DNA from: an uncultured Sphingomonadaceae bacterium
Lineage (GTDB): Bacteria; Pseudomonadota; Alphaproteobacteria; Sphingomonadales; Sphingomonadaceae
Length of the DNA stretch: 64,000 bases
Assembly: GCA_947258815.1 (NCBI GenBank)
Contig: CAMYJW010000019.1
Span: forward strand, 1 to 64,000
Reading direction: 5' to 3'
This document shows, piece after piece, positions 44,325 to 58,718 of this stretch (positions within the stretch are counted from its first letter, which is position 1; each line of letters begins with the position of its first letter). The notes below the pieces were generated by a model that made no database searches, was not told the DNA's origin, and was given only the letters and a program-made list of their open reading frames with translations. A program made the translations under genes and the position numbers.

Positions 44325-45020
44325 TCAGGCTGCCTCGGCTTGTTCGTCGGGATCGCGCAGCACATAGCCGCGGCCCCAGACAGTTTCGATATAGTTTGCG
44401 CCGCCACATGCGTGGCTGAGCTTTTTGCGAAGCTTGCAGATGAACACGTCGATGATCTTCAGTTCAGGCTCATCCATGCCGCCATAAAGGTGGTTGAGGA
44501 ACATTTCCTTGGTCAGCGTGGTGCCCTTGCGCAGGCTGAGCAGTTCCAGCATCGCATATTCCTTGCCCGTCAGATGAACGCGCGCACCATCGACTTCGAC
44601 GGTCTTCGCATCGAGATTGACGGTAAGTTTGCCGGTGTTGATGACTGACTGCGAATGGCCCTTGGAACGGCGAACAACCGCGTGAATGCGGGCGACCAGT
44701 TCTTCGCGGTGAAACGGCTTGGTGACATAATCATCGGCACCGAAGCCAAAGCTGCGCACCTTGGAATCCATTTCCGAAATGCCCGAAAGGATCAGAACCG
44801 GCGTCTGGACCTTGGCGACCCGAAGTTTCTTGAGCACGTCATAGCCATGCATATCCGGCAGGTTCAGATCGAGCAGGATGATATCGTAATCATACAGCTT
44901 GCCCAGATCGAGGCCTTCCTCGCCAAGATCGGTCGAGTAAACATTAAAGCCCTCGGACGTGAGCATAAGCTCGATTGCCCTTGCAGTAGTCGGTTCGTCC
45001 TCAATCAACAGCACGCGCAT
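44325..45020 (-). CDS. ctrA: Cell-cycle response regulator CtrA
   Basis: A 231-residue OmpR-type regulator. Receiver domain 1-120 has Asp8, Asp51 ([10 protein letters not shown], the phosphorylation site) and Lys102-type KPF; residues 130-225 form the winged helix [15 protein letters not shown], then [20 protein letters not shown] and [13 protein letters not shown]. The sequence is the alphaproteobacterial CtrA master regulator, highly conserved over its length. A hairpin and TTAACC half-sites lie in its leader. Confidence 0.97.
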   Translation of the reverse strand: MRVLLIEDEPTTARAIELMLTSEGFNVYSTDLGEEGLDLGKLYDYDIILLDLNLPDMHGYDVLKKLRVAKVQTPVLILSGISEMDSKVRSFGFGADDYVTKPFHREELVARIHAVVRRSKGHSQSVINTGKLTVNLDAKTVEVDGARVHLTGKEYAMLELLSLRKGTTLTKEMFLNHLYGGMDEPELKIIDVFICKLRKKLSHACGGANYIETVWGRGYVLRDPDEQAEAA

Positions 45021-45060
45021 GGGTAGTCCCCCTTTGATAGCCCCGGTGTGACGCCGATAA

Positions 45061-45125
45061 CCTCTTCGTAAGAGGTGTTGTCGCCTATTAACCATAGGAG
45101 GTATGAAGTTGAAAGGTTAATTAAT
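45061..45125 (-). promoter_or_regulatory. ctrA leader: hairpin and candidate CtrA half-sites
   Basis: A perfect CCTCTT-CGT-AAGAGG hairpin (45061-45075) lies 41-55 bases ahead of ctrA. TTAACCAT at 45088-45095 (plus) and TTAACC on the opposite strand (45115-45120) match the CtrA half-site TTAACCAT. CtrA autoregulation is known in Caulobacter; here it is inferred. Confidence 0.45.
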
Positions 45126-45133
45126 CGTGAACC

Positions 45134-45147
45134 CGCGCAAATGCGCG
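45134..45147 (-). terminator. Small hairpin after the DUF4126 gene
   Basis: CGCGCA-AA-TGCGCG sits six bases beyond the stop at 45153, with no T-tract. Confidence 0.3.
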
Positions 45148-45152
45148 AGTCG

Positions 45153-45779
45153 CTATGTGCGAGGTGCGCCCGGAGGCGGATCGTTCAATTTCCCGAACAG
45201 CGCCTTGATCACCCGCCTTGCAACCAGCAGAAGCGCAATTGCGAGCGCCAGCAGCACCAGCGCGATGATCCCGGCGATCGCCGGATACTGATAGGCCAGA
45301 AACAGCAGGCCGCCGGCCATCACATCCTCGGCAGTTGAAACCGCGACATTGCTGAACGGTTCGGGGCTGGTGTTGACGACAGCGCGCGCGCCAGCCTTGC
45401 CGCCGTGCGCCAGCAACGTCGCCCCCCCGCCCAGAATGAACGCCACCACCTGAACCGCCGGATCGGACGGATCGACCACCGCCAGAGTCAGCAGCGCTCC
45501 GCCAACCGGGCGGATCAGCGTGTGGATCGAATCCCACACCGTATCAAGCCAGGCGATCTTGTCGGCAAAGAATTCCCCTGCGGCAGCCAGCCCGGAAGTG
45601 CCCATCACCCAAGGGTTTGCCAGAACGCCAAGGCCTTCAAGATGTTCGGGAAGCGGCAGCACACCGAAATGCATCGCAATGCCGGTGCCAAGGATGCACA
45701 GATACAGGCGCCAGCCGGCCAGCAGGCTGAGGCTTCCGGCAAGGCCAAGAATTTCCATAATGCCCATCGGGTTTTCCAT
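45153..45779 (-). CDS. DUF4126-family membrane protein
   Basis: A 208-residue protein with four to five membrane helices and the DUF4126 signatures LAGSLSLLAGWRLYLCILGTG at the N-terminus and VSTAEDVMAGGLLFLAYQYP near residue 145. No enzyme motif. Function unknown. It stands between ctrA and the polysaccharide genes on the same strand as both. Confidence 0.85.
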   Translation of the reverse strand: MENPMGIMEILGLAGSLSLLAGWRLYLCILGTGIAMHFGVLPLPEHLEGLGVLANPWVMGTSGLAAAGEFFADKIAWLDTVWDSIHTLIRPVGGALLTLAVVDPSDPAVQVVAFILGGGATLLAHGGKAGARAVVNTSPEPFSNVAVSTAEDVMAGGLLFLAYQYPAIAGIIALVLLALAIALLLVARRVIKALFGKLNDPPPGAPRT

Positions 45780-45879
45780 TCCGGCCTTCCCCTCGTTCCG
45801 GCCCCTTATTCCGGCCCGTCATTCTGGTTCTGCTCAGGGTGGACCGTATCAATCCGCAGGGCAAGCAATCCGCCTGCGG

Positions 45880-46986
45880 CTACTTCGCGAGGACAGTCGC
45901 CCGAAAATTCGGAGGGTGCCGGTTGAGCCAGCGCTGCGCGGGTTTTTCAACCCCGTGATACAGCCCTGCCGAAGCGAGCAGCAGAATGGTCAGATAGCCC
46001 GCCAGGGATACCCAGCCAAGCAAGACACTGTCATCCACGAACAGGATCTTGAAAACGATGAACAGCAGATAATGGGAAAGATAGGTCGAATAGCTGATCT
46101 CTCCCAGATACAGCACCGGCCGGACACTGAGTGCGCGGGATACGCGACCCTTGTCAAAGGCAAGAGCAAGAATAAGAACGGTGAACAGCGGCGGCACAAC
46201 CACTGTTTCGGCCAGTTCAAACAACACACCGGCCGCGCCGATCACCCCGCCGACAAGCAATGCCCGGCTTCTGGCGGACGGGTTGTCCCGCCACCTCAGC
46301 CACACAATGCATGCGATGTTGCCCAGACAGAACTGCGCAAGACAGCGCCATACCCCCAGCCGGGAAATCTCGTCGCCCAGCGAGTAGGCGCCGTGCGATG
46401 CATAAAGCGCAGCCACGAAGGCACACAGCCCCGCAGCGATCGCAATCAGGGCAGCGCTGGACATCCGATCCCATCGCGCCATGGAGGCTAACACCGGGAA
46501 GACAAGATACGCGGCAAATTCAGTGCTGATCGACCATGAGGGGTCGTTCCAGGTCAGGCTGCTGGAAAAACCCCAGTTGTGAACCAGCAGAAAATGCGCG
46601 GGAAGCTGCGCGAGCGGATAATCGTCGCTGCTCCGCCCGGTAAGGATCAAGACAACAGCGAATGCGATATAGACGCACAGAATCGCGGCATGAAGAGGCC
46701 AGACCCGCGCGAAACGCCGCCACAGGAAAGCGATCCGCGCTTGCCCGTCACCCTTGCGAAGCCGTTTTCCATAATTCGCCCAGAGCACAAAGCCGGACAG
46801 GACGAAGAACAGATCGACCGCAAGGTAGCCCTTGGAAATGACAGCAATAGCCGCTGCCGGAAACAGCGCGACAAGCGTCAGCTGCAAGTGGAAAAACACA
46901 ACGAACCACGCGGCAATGCCCCGGATGCCGGTCAACGCATCGAGATGCACCGGCGCGGCCCCGGCGGTGTTGGTGGCGCGGCTCAT
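45880..46986 (-). CDS. Membrane acyltransferase, OafA/YrhL-like (acyltransferase 3)
   Basis: A 368-residue protein with about ten membrane helices. It has the family start LDALTGIRGIAAWFVVFFHL (R-G-I-A-A and the catalytic His), VDLFFVLSGFVLW, RRFARVWPLHA, and SWSISTEFAAYLVFP. It probably O-acetylates a surface polysaccharide. Its ATG overlaps the stop of the ligase gene by four bases, so both act on the same polymer in all likelihood. Confidence 0.9.
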   Translation of the reverse strand: MSRATNTAGAAPVHLDALTGIRGIAAWFVVFFHLQLTLVALFPAAAIAVISKGYLAVDLFFVLSGFVLWANYGKRLRKGDGQARIAFLWRRFARVWPLHAAILCVYIAFAVVLILTGRSSDDYPLAQLPAHFLLVHNWGFSSSLTWNDPSWSISTEFAAYLVFPVLASMARWDRMSSAALIAIAAGLCAFVAALYASHGAYSLGDEISRLGVWRCLAQFCLGNIACIVWLRWRDNPSARSRALLVGGVIGAAGVLFELAETVVVPPLFTVLILALAFDKGRVSRALSVRPVLYLGEISYSTYLSHYLLFIVFKILFVDDSVLLGWVSLAGYLTILLLASAGLYHGVEKPAQRWLNRHPPNFRATVLAK

Positions 46987-48359
46987 GCCGGCCTCGCCAG
47001 CATGACTGATCGTTGCGCGCGCCCTGCCAGTGCCGGCTTTTCCGGTGCCCTGGCCTTTGCTTCACGTTTCACCTGAAGGACAAGCCCGATCTGCAACGCA
47101 ATCAGCATGTATATGAACGGCTGGTAAGCGATGCCCACAAACAGCGCGCCAACGAGATAGACAAGATGGCCTACCTGCAATGCATTAGCCAGCGAAGCAT
47201 TCGAGCGATCGCGCGGCTCTTCGGATTTTCGCAGCCTTCGCAAGACGAATTCAAGCTGCAGGAGGCCCAGCCCCTGCAATAACATCCAGATGAAAAACCC
47301 CGGCCAGCCCTGTTCGCCCAGCACTTCGAAATAGGCCGAGTGATAGGCCCGGCCTTCATCGACCACTTCTACATATTCAACCGAAGACGTGCTGCCTGAA
47401 TTATCGACGTGGCGTGTCCTGTATTTGAAGCTGTTGCCAAGGAACGCATCGAAACCGCCGCCCATCGGCTTGTCGCCAACATAATCGAGAGTCCACTTCC
47501 AGACCGCAATCCGGGTCGAGGCCGATTCGTCCGCCTGATGGTTGGTGATCGTGTTCATCCGCTCAAGGTAGCTTTGCGGGAGAAACGGGATTGCCATAAC
47601 GCCGATTGCGCCCATCAGACCCAGCAGCAAAAACCGCTGTTTGACATAGCGCAGCGAAAGCACCGCCAGCACCGCGATGCAGACAAGCCCGGTGCGCGTC
47701 TGCGTTCCGACAGGAACAAGCAGGCATGCAAACACCAGACATGCGGCGTACACCTTGGTGCGCCAGTCAGGCGGGATGATCGTGCCATGACGCGCCAGCC
47801 AGACGATCAGCGGAATGATCGCAATCGCCACCATCGAAAGCGTGCTGCCTTCATAAAGGCCGGTGTTGTCGCCAACATAGGATTGCAGCGCACCATAGCC
47901 GCCACCGGACAACACCGTCTTGATCCCGGCGCTGATAATGATCGATCCGGCCGAAAGCACCATGATCAGGGCGGTCGCCTCTATCCGCAGCCGTGTGCGC
48001 AGCGTAAGCGGCAGGAAAATGGCGAAGACCAGCGATTTCCATACCCATCCCCACTTGGTCGCCGCTTCTTCCGGGAAATCCGCGCCCAGCGTGGTATAAG
48101 CGCACCACGCCAGCAACAAGACCATCAGAAACTGGCGAAAAGTAAACTGCGTGCCTTTTTTTCCGTCAAACAACAGCCAGCCACCGAACGCGGCGACAAA
48201 CACCAGCAACGATGCGGGCAACGCGGTCATGAACCCCCAGCCAATCTTCTGGGGGGCAACAATATCGACATATATGTAAGCCAGCACCCAGATGAACGGA
48301 CGCTTCAGGCCCATCAGCAGGAGCGCGCCCAGAAAGGCGGCAAGCACAAGATCAAGCAC
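46983..48359 (-). CDS. O-antigen-ligase/polymerase-like protein, exosortase-A-associated type
   Basis: A 458-residue protein with about ten membrane helices, an N-terminal DUF5935-like block (KRPFIWVLAYIYVDIVAPQK) and the Wzy/WaaL-type long periplasmic loop with GGGFDAF and YHSAYFEVLGEQGW. This matches the putative O-glycosylation ligase group that accompanies exosortase A. The start is a GTG at 48359, and the preceding small gene ends eight bases inside it, so the two overlap. Confidence 0.8.
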   Translation of the reverse strand: MLDLVLAAFLGALLLMGLKRPFIWVLAYIYVDIVAPQKIGWGFMTALPASLLVFVAAFGGWLLFDGKKGTQFTFRQFLMVLLLAWCAYTTLGADFPEEAATKWGWVWKSLVFAIFLPLTLRTRLRIEATALIMVLSAGSIIISAGIKTVLSGGGYGALQSYVGDNTGLYEGSTLSMVAIAIIPLIVWLARHGTIIPPDWRTKVYAACLVFACLLVPVGTQTRTGLVCIAVLAVLSLRYVKQRFLLLGLMGAIGVMAIPFLPQSYLERMNTITNHQADESASTRIAVWKWTLDYVGDKPMGGGFDAFLGNSFKYRTRHVDNSGSTSSVEYVEVVDEGRAYHSAYFEVLGEQGWPGFFIWMLLQGLGLLQLEFVLRRLRKSEEPRDRSNASLANALQVGHLVYLVGALFVGIAYQPFIYMLIALQIGLVLQVKREAKARAPEKPALAGRAQRSVMLARPA

Positions 48360-48519
48360 CGCGCTGTCGCCCTTTCTTTCTGACGGGCAAACTGTCCGCG
48401 TCCGCTTCCGGGGCTGGATCGGCGTTCAGGTCATCGCGCCACAGAAGCCGCCAGAATGCCAGAATCAGCACGCCGTGAGAAATTGCCAGAGATAGATAAT
48501 CGACCATCGAACGGCGCAT
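48352..48519 (-). CDS. 55-residue single-helix membrane protein
   Basis: ATG at 48519, one membrane helix (DYLSLAISHGVLILAFWRLLW), an acidic linker and a very basic C-terminus (VRKKGRQRG). Its TGA at 48354-48352 overlaps the GTG of the ligase gene (GTGCTTGA), which supports real translation and coupling. No family recognised. An internal ATG at 48507 is an alternative start. Confidence 0.6.
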   Translation of the reverse strand: MRRSMVDYLSLAISHGVLILAFWRLLWRDDLNADPAPEADADSLPVRKKGRQRGA

Positions 48520-48573
48520 AGCAGCCGTCGGTTGACGCCGCGTTAAGCCTTAGTGGCCTAAGGAAACCGGGCT

Positions 48574-49815
48574 ATGACACGAATACTGCATGTTCTCGAT
48601 CACTCGCTGCCGATTCACAGCGGCTATACGTTTCGCACACGCGCCATTCTCAAGGCTCAGGCTGCTTCGGGGATGGACGTGCGGGGCATCACGGGCCTGC
48701 GCCATACTGAGCCGGGCCCGGCGCAGGAAGAATCCGACGGACTGGTATTTCATCGCACGCAAGGCGAGTCCACCTGGCCGGCCGGCCTGCGCGAGTGGCG
48801 GGAAATCACCATGCTTTCCGCCGCCGTCGATGCGCTTTGCAATGAATGGGAGCCGCATATTATCCACGCCCATTCCCCGGCACTGGGCGGTATGGCGGCA
48901 GCACGCGTCGCAAAACACCGGGGCATTCCGCTTGTCTATGAAATCCGCGCATTCTGGGAAGATGCCGCCGTTGGCAACAACACCAGCAACGAAGGTTCGT
49001 TCAAATACCGGCTGACGCGCCAGCTTGAAAACAGGGTGGTTCGCAAGGCAGATGCCGTGGTCACCATCTGTGAAGGCTTGCGCGCCGATCTTGTCGCGCG
49101 CGGCCATGATCCTTCGCGCATTTCGACGATGCCGAACGGGGTCGATCTTTCACTGTTCGGCGCGCCGCCCGAGCGGGATGCGGAACTGGCTGAACATCTT
49201 GGCCTGATCGAAAACGGACGCGCCTGCCCGGTCATCGCCTTTATCGGCAGCTTTTACGATTACGAAGGGCTCGACGATCTGATCGCGGCTATGCCCGCGC
49301 TTGTCGCGCGCCAGCCCGATGCCCGCCTGTTGCTGGTCGGCGGTGGCCCATGCGAGGCGGACTTGCGCGCAATGGCAACGCGAAGCTCCGTTTCCGAAGC
49401 GATCCGGTTCGTCGGCCGCGTGCCGCACAGCGAAGTAGACCGGTATTACGCCCTGGCCGACGTGATGGCCTATCCGCGCAAGAAAAGCCGCCTGACCGAT
49501 CTGGTTACGCCGCTCAAGCCGCTTGAAGCGATGGCACAGGGCAAAATCGTCGCCGCATCGGATGTCGGCGGCCATCGCGAACTGGTCAAAGACGAAGTGA
49601 CGGGTAAACTGTTTACGCCGGACGATCCGCAAGAATGCGCGGCCGCGCTGGCAAAACTGCTGGAAGATCGCGGCAACTGGGATGCCTATCGCGCAGCAGG
49701 CCGCGCCCATGTCCGCACGCGCCATGACTGGGCAACTAACGTTCAACGTTATCAAGACGTTTACCAAACCTTGTTACAGCCAGACGATCAAGACGGAACC
49801 GGTGTCGCTGCCTGA
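48574..49815 (+). CDS. Glycosyltransferase, exosortase-A-associated (GT4)
   Basis: A 413-residue GT-B glycosyltransferase. The N-terminus MTRILHVLDHSLPIHSGYTF is typical of the exosortase-A-associated group; GT4 features are PHIIHAHSPALGG, TMPNGVDLSLFG, and the C-terminal sugar-nucleotide block LTDLVTPLKPLEAMAQGKIV, then ASDVGGHRELVKDEVTG. It adds a sugar to a polysaccharide. It is divergent from the ligase/acyltransferase group; no exosortase, Wzx or Wzc lies in the window. Confidence 0.9.
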   Translation: MTRILHVLDHSLPIHSGYTFRTRAILKAQAASGMDVRGITGLRHTEPGPAQEESDGLVFHRTQGESTWPAGLREWREITMLSAAVDALCNEWEPHIIHAHSPALGGMAAARVAKHRGIPLVYEIRAFWEDAAVGNNTSNEGSFKYRLTRQLENRVVRKADAVVTICEGLRADLVARGHDPSRISTMPNGVDLSLFGAPPERDAELAEHLGLIENGRACPVIAFIGSFYDYEGLDDLIAAMPALVARQPDARLLLVGGGPCEADLRAMATRSSVSEAIRFVGRVPHSEVDRYYALADVMAYPRKKSRLTDLVTPLKPLEAMAQGKIVAASDVGGHRELVKDEVTGKLFTPDDPQECAAALAKLLEDRGNWDAYRAAGRAHVRTRHDWATNVQRYQDVYQTLLQPDDQDGTGVAA

Positions 49816-49885
49816 TGGCAGCTGGCCCCCGGCTCCGGGCAAAGACGGGGTTGAAAACTTGGCTGAAGAATCGCGCACGAAATCG

Positions 49886-52003
49886 ATGGGCAAGCCACCG
49901 ATAAGCCGCCATCCGCTGTTCCCGGCGACCGTCGCCTTGTGGTTCAGCGCATTGTTCGGGCTGGGCAGTCTGGCGATCCGGCCAAGCCTGCTCGAATCGA
50001 TTGTCGTATCGCTTCAGCTCGATGCAGTCTTTTCGTCAATGGCGCCGCCGCTTGGCGCTACAGCGCGCATACTTCTGGCGCTGGCGATGGCTGTGACCGG
50101 CGGCGTGCTTGGCGCATGGCTTGCCCGCAAAATCGCGAACCCAGAACAGGCCGCGGCCAAAACCCCGAAAACCGGCTCTGGCCGTCCAAAATGGGACCTT
50201 GCAAGGTTCGGCTTTGGCCGGAACACGGAAGAAGCACCGCAACGGCGCCGCCAGCTGACTGTCAGCGAAGAGCCGCAGCGCCGCGATTTTGTAGACCACG
50301 TTCCGGTGCCGGGCGGTGAACCCCTGATCCTGGATGTCGCCGAAATGGACCTTGATGGCTGCGATCCCGAACCGCACGCCGCGCCTGCAGATGAACCTGA
50401 AATCGCAACCGACGCAAAGGCCATGCCCGACGCACTGTCACAACTGTTGGCTGACGAGGCGGCAGCGCATGACGAAATCCGTCCGGAACCGCAGCCGGAA
50501 GCCATTGAGCCGGCGTTCCCCGAAGATACCCGGCTCCAGACCGATGGCCCGGCCAGCCCGCAGCAGTATCCCGATTTCGCCCAGCCCGAGGACGCGCCAA
50601 ACACCCTCGATGCGCCCGCCGCCGACACCAGTTCCGACAATCACGATGCGCAGGCAGCCTGGCCCGGCATCCGCAAGCCGGTGCCGTTTCTTGAGCCCGA
50701 ATCCCAGCCCGCGCCAGAACCGGTCAGCCTTCCCCGGTTCGATCTGGCGCAAGACAGTGCCTCACAGAAAGGCGCGATCTTCAATCAGAAACCCGAAACG
50801 GCTTTGTTCGGCGAACCCCGCAGCACCGGTCAGGCGCCCGGCAATCCGCCCTTCACGCAGAATGTATCCAGCGAAAGCCATGATATGACCGATACGCCAC
50901 CTTTCGCCGTGCCCTCTGGCGCAAGCGAAGAAAGCGACAAGCTTTCCGAACCGCTGCCCGATGCCCGGATCGACGCGGCACAACCCAACGCGGACGAACC
51001 CACCACGCAAGACACGGACGACAGCGATTGCGAGAACACGCCCGACCCTACTGCGGCTGAGCGTATCGCAACGGCCGATCCCGGCGAACTTTCACATGTC
51101 GAGCTCCTTGCCCGCCTTTCGCATTCAATCGAACAGCGTCGGCAAAGCGCTATGGCCCGGCAGTCCACGGACACCGGGAATATCGAACCGGCAAATACAT
51201 CGCCCAACGAAACGCGCGTCACGCAAACGACGCCTGCCGCATCGGATGACAGCGCCGCCGAAACCGGGGCCGATTCGCCGCTCCCTTCACTCAGCTCCGA
51301 ATCCGCCCCATTTCCGGCCCCGCCAGCCGCAATCCCGGCTGCGCTCCGTCCGGTCGGGCTCTTCGAGGATGACGACGATTTGCCACCCTTGAGCGTGCCG
51401 CCACGCCACATAAGCCAAACGCGCGCGTCACAGCCCAGCCCCGTCGCCGAAAGTGGTTTTGCTGAGAACAAAAGCGACAACGCGCAGCCAGAACCGGGGG
51501 CCGAAGCACAATCGCCGCTTGCCCGCCTTTCGGGTGTCAGTCCGCAACCCGGCACCGCGTTGAGCGCGTCCGGGAACGACCCGGAATCGCCGACAGACGA
51601 AGAATCGGTGCTGGAAGACGGATACAGTTCACTGCTCAATCTTTCGCGCCCTGACGCCGCTCGCCAGCAGTTCGTGCGCATCGAAGAACCTGAAAACGAC
51701 GGTGACGCGATCGAGCCGGTGGTTATCTTTCCCGGTCGGGAACCCGCAGGCGAAGGGCCGTTTGCAAAGCCTGCCGCGCCAGCGCAGCCTTCCGCAAGCC
51801 CGGCCCAGCCGGAAGTTCATGCAACCCCCGATATGGCCGCCGACAAGACAGCCCCTCCGCCGTTCGCTCCCCCGCCGGAATATTCGCACGGCGCGCCGCA
51901 TGGTCCGACCACGCAACCTCAGGGAACGCGCGATCCGGAAGAAGAAGAAAGAGCCCTTCGCAGCGCGCTGGCGTCTCTCCAGCGGATGGGCGGAGCGGCC
52001 TGA
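49886..52003 (+). CDS. Large low-complexity membrane-anchored protein (705 residues)
   Basis: Residues 8-30 and 55-80 are two membrane helices with the conserved-looking start KPPISRHPLFPATVALWFSA. The remaining 600 residues are Pro-, Ala-, Glu-, Asp- and Ser-rich, without recognisable domains, presumably disordered. A GTG at 49802 is an alternative start, 28 residues longer, that would overlap the glycosyltransferase stop. Related proteins of sphingomonads have the same helices with variable tails. Function unknown; position suggests envelope or polysaccharide export. Confidence 0.65.
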   Translation: MGKPPISRHPLFPATVALWFSALFGLGSLAIRPSLLESIVVSLQLDAVFSSMAPPLGATARILLALAMAVTGGVLGAWLARKIANPEQAAAKTPKTGSGRPKWDLARFGFGRNTEEAPQRRRQLTVSEEPQRRDFVDHVPVPGGEPLILDVAEMDLDGCDPEPHAAPADEPEIATDAKAMPDALSQLLADEAAAHDEIRPEPQPEAIEPAFPEDTRLQTDGPASPQQYPDFAQPEDAPNTLDAPAADTSSDNHDAQAAWPGIRKPVPFLEPESQPAPEPVSLPRFDLAQDSASQKGAIFNQKPETALFGEPRSTGQAPGNPPFTQNVSSESHDMTDTPPFAVPSGASEESDKLSEPLPDARIDAAQPNADEPTTQDTDDSDCENTPDPTAAERIATADPGELSHVELLARLSHSIEQRRQSAMARQSTDTGNIEPANTSPNETRVTQTTPAASDDSAAETGADSPLPSLSSESAPFPAPPAAIPAALRPVGLFEDDDDLPPLSVPPRHISQTRASQPSPVAESGFAENKSDNAQPEPGAEAQSPLARLSGVSPQPGTALSASGNDPESPTDEESVLEDGYSSLLNLSRPDAARQQFVRIEEPENDGDAIEPVVIFPGREPAGEGPFAKPAAPAQPSASPAQPEVHATPDMAADKTAPPPFAPPPEYSHGAPHGPTTQPQGTRDPEEEERALRSALASLQRMGGAA

Positions 52004-52280
52004 AACCCGTCTGCCCGGTTGCGTAACCGGCTGGATATACACCCACAAATCCGGGCAAAACCAGACCACTGACGTGGCTTTTGGCCCTTTGCGCCCCCGT
52101 GAATCTCCAGTAAATGCGCGCTTTCGTGCATCCAGAACCGTCTTCGCGGTTGCAAAACTGCCTTCCTGTCGCCATGGGGAACTTTCGCGTTTTCTCGCTG
52201 CGATCCGCGGCGAAGCGAGTCGTGCTTTATGGCTCGGCAGCCGCAAGGCTAACGCCGGCAAATAACAGGATGGATTATAA
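52004..52280. other. 277-base intergenic region ahead of gltB
   Basis: No gene seen. AACAGG ahead of the gltB ATG is a modest ribosome site. No riboswitch or clear hairpin was found. Confidence 0.5.
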
Positions 52281-56921
<4,641 letters not shown>

Positions 56922-56939
56922 GCGAGGGATATACCACAC

Positions 56940-58373
56940 ATGGGCAAGGAAACCGGCTTCCTCGAACTCGATCGTCATGACCGCACGTATGCGGACCCGA
57001 AAGAGCGGCTGAAAGACTATAAGGAATTCGTCATTCCGCTGCCGGAAGACGAATTGAAAGCACAGGCTTCGCGGTGCATGAATTGCGGCATTCCGCACTG
57101 TCACACCGGCTGCCCGGTCAACAACATCATCCCTGACTGGAACCATCTGGTCTATGAAAACGACTGGCAGAATGCGTTGGAAGTGCTGCATTCAACCAAC
57201 AATTTCCCCGAATTTACCGGCCGGGTCTGCCCCGCGCCGTGCGAAGCGGCCTGCACGCTCAACATCATCGACGAGCCTGTGACGATCAAATCGATCGAAT
57301 GCCAGATCGTCGACAAGGGATGGGAAAACAACTGGATCAAGCCGCAGGTTCCCGCCAGCCGCACCGGCAAATCGGTTGCCGTCGTCGGTTCGGGCCCGGC
57401 AGGCATGGCCGCAGCCCAGCAACTGGCGCGCGCGGGCCATTCGGTCACGCTGTTTGAAAAGAACGACCGGGTCGGCGGGCTGCTGCGCTATGGCATTCCC
57501 GATTTCAAGATGGAAAAGCATCTGATCAATCGCCGGATGAAGCAGATGGAAGCCGAGGGTGTGGAATTTCGCACCTCGACCGAAATCGGCATGACCGTAT
57601 CGGTTGCATCGCTGAAGGAAAACTTCGATGCCATCGTGATGTCGGGCGGCGCGGAAGAACCCCGGCGGCTTGAAATTCCGGGCGCGGAACTGCCCGGCGT
57701 GCATGTCGCGATGGATTTCCTGCGCCAGCAGAACAAGCGCAATGCGGGCGACGACGAAATGCGCGCCGCGCCCGATGGAACCTTGCTGGCAACAGACAAG
57801 AACGTCGTTGTCATCGGCGGCGGCGACACCGGCTCCGACTGTGTCGGCACATCGAACCGGCAGGGCGCAAAATCGGTCACCCAGATCGAAATCATGCCAA
57901 AACCGCCCGAACATGAAGACAAGGCGATGACCTGGCCGAACTGGCCGCTCAAACTGCGCACCTCTTCCAGCCATCAGGAAGGCGTGGATCGCGACTGGGC
58001 GATTCTGACCAAACGCGTTGTCGGTGAGAACAAGGTTGAAGGTCTGGAATGCGTCCGGGTTGAATGGTCTGGCGGCAAGATGCAGGAAGTGGCGGGCAGT
58101 GAATTTACGCTTGAAGCCGATCTCATCCTGCTGGCGATGGGCTTTCTGGGGCCGCGCAAGCAGGGCCTGATCGATCAGGCGGGTGTTGAACTGACCGATC
58201 GCGGCAACGTGAAGGCGGACACCGAAAATTACCGCACCAGCGACGATCAGATTTTCGCATGCGGCGATATGCGGCGCGGGCAATCGCTGGTTGTCTGGGC
58301 GATTCGCGAAGGCCGTCAGTGCGCGCGGGCCGTCGATGAAATGCTGATGGGCAAGACCGAACTGCCGCGCTGA
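56940..58373 (+). CDS. gltD: Glutamate synthase (NADPH) small subunit
   Basis: A 477-residue flavoprotein that passes electrons from NADPH to GltB. Cysteine-rich N-terminal [14 protein letters not shown], then PAPCEAAC, bind 4Fe-4S clusters; [17 protein letters not shown] binds [20 protein letters not shown] binds NADPH, and [17 protein letters not shown] closes the FAD site. It follows gltB by 18 bases. Confidence 0.98.
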   Translation: MGKETGFLELDRHDRTYADPKERLKDYKEFVIPLPEDELKAQASRCMNCGIPHCHTGCPVNNIIPDWNHLVYENDWQNALEVLHSTNNFPEFTGRVCPAPCEAACTLNIIDEPVTIKSIECQIVDKGWENNWIKPQVPASRTGKSVAVVGSGPAGMAAAQQLARAGHSVTLFEKNDRVGGLLRYGIPDFKMEKHLINRRMKQMEAEGVEFRTSTEIGMTVSVASLKENFDAIVMSGGAEEPRRLEIPGAELPGVHVAMDFLRQQNKRNAGDDEMRAAPDGTLLATDKNVVVIGGGDTGSDCVGTSNRQGAKSVTQIEIMPKPPEHEDKAMTWPNWPLKLRTSSSHQEGVDRDWAILTKRVVGENKVEGLECVRVEWSGGKMQEVAGSEFTLEADLILLAMGFLGPRKQGLIDQAGVELTDRGNVKADTENYRTSDDQIFACGDMRRGQSLVVWAIREGRQCARAVDEMLMGKTELPR

Positions 58374-58381
58374 ACCGCAGC

Positions 58382-58714
58382 TTACTGTCGCGAAGCACAC
58401 CCAACGCACTGCCCCACGCCGGGGTCGTGCTGCAATCGTGCTTCGGCGATTTGTTCGCCACAAGTCAGGCACCAGCCCCACTCGCCTTCGTCCAGCCGGG
58501 CCAGCGCGGCGCGGATACGCAGTTTTTCCGAATCGCGGCGCTTTTGCGTTGCCTGTGCCATCGCCTGCTGTTGCATCGCATCCATGCGGCTGAGGCGGCC
58601 CACGCTATCCTGCTCAAGCGTGACCGGATCGCGCGATCCGGCGCTGATCGCATCTTCCTCATCCAGTTGCGCCTGCCGTTCAAGCAGCCGTTTGCGGGCT
58701 TCCTCTTCGGTCAT
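58382..58714 (-). CDS. DksA/TraR-family zinc-finger protein
   Basis: A 110-residue protein with a helical N-terminal part and the C4 zinc finger WCLTCGEQIAEARLQ...GQCVGCA. It lacks the DxxDxA coiled-coil tip of classical DksA and is shorter, so it is more like TraR-type regulators of RNA polymerase. Convergent with gltD (nine bases), four bases after ung on the same strand. Confidence 0.85.
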   Translation of the reverse strand: MTEEEARKRLLERQAQLDEEDAISAGSRDPVTLEQDSVGRLSRMDAMQQQAMAQATQKRRDSEKLRIRAALARLDEGEWGWCLTCGEQIAEARLQHDPGVGQCVGCASRQ

Positions 58715-58718
58715 CGCG

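Noticed and set aside
48574..49815. Glycosyltransferase as part of a defence or RiPP cluster
   Set aside because: Its sequence and neighbours fit exopolysaccharide synthesis; no precursor or maturation gene is adjacent.
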